Shown here piece after piece: positions 14,878 through 15,221 of a stretch of DNA of 15,221 bases (the stretch's first letter is position 1; every line of letters starts with the position of its first letter). The position numbers and the translations under genes are program-made. The DNA is from Clostridiales bacterium (GTDB lineage Bacteria; Bacillota; Clostridia; Oscillospirales; Ruminococcaceae). Location: NCBI GenBank assembly GCA_012523875.1, contig JAAYSW010000009.1, forward strand, positions 1-15,221. Reading direction: 5' to 3'. The notes under the pieces were generated by a model, which saw nothing but the letters and a program-made list of their open reading frames with translations, did no database searches and was not told the origin of the DNA.

Positions 14878-14926
14878 ACACAGCTTTTGAGATTAATCAA
14901 TTTTGCTGTGTTGCTTGCTTTTTGTT
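14878..14926 (+). terminator. second hairpin with T-rich tail, likely operon terminator
   Basis: ACACAGC (14878-14884) pairs with GCTGTGT (14905-14911) around a 20-nt interior that can itself fold (TTGA/TCAA). The tail TTGCTTGCTTTTTGTT is T-rich. The start is only 7 bp from the first hairpin, giving a tandem stop after the operon. Confidence 0.7.
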
Positions 14927-15011
14927 AGGGAGGTTTTAACAAGATATTAACTTGAATTAAATAGTGAAAAAAATACTGTATTTAGGGTTAGATTTTTGTG
15001 TATAAGACTAA

Positions 15012-15040
15012 TTGACAAACCTATGAAATTATGGTATATT
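15012..15040 (+). promoter_or_regulatory. strong promoter upstream of the last gene
   Basis: A perfect TTGACA (15012-15017), a 17-bp spacer and TATATT (15035-15040) preceded by TG (15032-15033). The predicted start near 15047 would fall on or beside the GAGGTGA binding site at 15047-15053, leaving an extremely short leader of about 14 nt. Confidence 0.8.
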
Positions 15041-15060
15041 AATTTTGAGGTGATTTGCTT

Positions 15061-15221
15061 TTGAAAAGGAGAATAGCACTCGTTATCTGTTCTTTAATTG
15101 TTATCCTTGGGATATATTTTGCATTGAACAGAGAACCTAAGGTTAATATAGGTAAGGTTGAGATAATTTCAGGAGATTCCATAATATCATTAGATGGATA
15201 TAAAATAAAAAAAGTTTATGA
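15061..15221 (+). CDS. 5' end of a membrane-anchored or exported protein, TTG start (partial)
   Basis: The frame opens after an in-frame TGA at 15046-15048 and runs to the window edge. No ATG or GTG is available near the start. TTG at 15061, 7 nt after GAGGTGA (15047-15053), is the best start; TTG at 15055 is too close to the binding site. The first 53 residues begin MKRRIALVICSLIVILGI, a basic N-terminus followed by a hydrophobic stretch. This is a signal peptide or N-terminal anchor with no lipobox. A segment with NIGKVEIISGDSIISL follows and resembles the start of a beta-rich extracytoplasmic domain. The family is not recognisable from this fragment. The strong promoter and short leader suggest an independently expressed gene. 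Confidence 0.75.
   Translation, partial: MKRRIALVICSLIVILGIYFALNREPKVNIGKVEIISGDSIISLDGYKIKKVY

Noticed and set aside
14934..14952. TTTTAACAAGATATTAACTT as a second Rex operator
   Set aside because: The half-sites are both in the same orientation rather than a TTGTTAA/TTAACAA dyad, so it does not fit the consensus.

Overview
This is a low-GC, almost entirely plus-strand window. It looks like the chromosome of an anaerobic, fermentative Firmicute of the class Clostridia, plausibly a gut Lachnospiraceae or Ruminococcaceae relative. That rests on the dnaX-ybaB-recR order, a Rex repressor directly upstream of a bifunctional AdhE, BspA-type leucine-rich-repeat surface proteins, strong AGGAGG-type ribosome binding sites, GTG/TTG starts and consensus TTGACA/TATAAT promoters. 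I see no rRNA, tRNA, CRISPR array, insertion sequence or phage gene.

Layout. (1) 1-2776: the tail of an unrecognised gene, then dnaX, ybaB and recR (replication and recombination), ending in a GC-rich hairpin. dnaX carries a correctly phased A AAA AAG heptamer that could give a short gamma-like product. (2) 2834-5350: a GNAT acetyltransferase gene, then glmS with its own near-consensus promoter, a very short leader (no room for a glmS ribozyme) and a terminator. (3) 5387-9490: a cell-envelope block of two tandem pairs. The first pair is two BspA-like LRR proteins with signal peptide and C-terminal membrane anchor. The second is two paralogous lipoproteins that share a C-terminal domain; the first lipoprotein has a perfect consensus promoter. 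A strong terminator closes the block. (4) 9514-10670: a LysR-type regulator with an extended -10 promoter, repeats in its control region and a strong terminator. (5) 10675-14926: a redox-controlled fermentation operon, rex-adhE-phosphotransferase. A Rex operator sits on the -10 box and a hairpin follows at the predicted mRNA 5' end. Two hairpins close the operon. (6) 15012-15221: a strong promoter and the first 53 codons of a TTG-started membrane or exported protein that runs off the window.

How the parts work together. The best-supported circuit is in region 5. Rex should repress its own operon when NADH/NAD+ is low and release it when NADH builds up, so that AdhE can reoxidise NADH by reducing acetyl-CoA to ethanol. 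The downstream small-molecule kinase is probably cotranscribed, but its substrate is unknown. The most unusual leads are the possible dnaX frameshift site, the kinase tied to a Rex/AdhE operon, the two adjacent tandem duplications of envelope genes, and the inverted repeat between the lipoprotein genes. Most genes belong to known families. I do not see a clearly new multi-gene system here.
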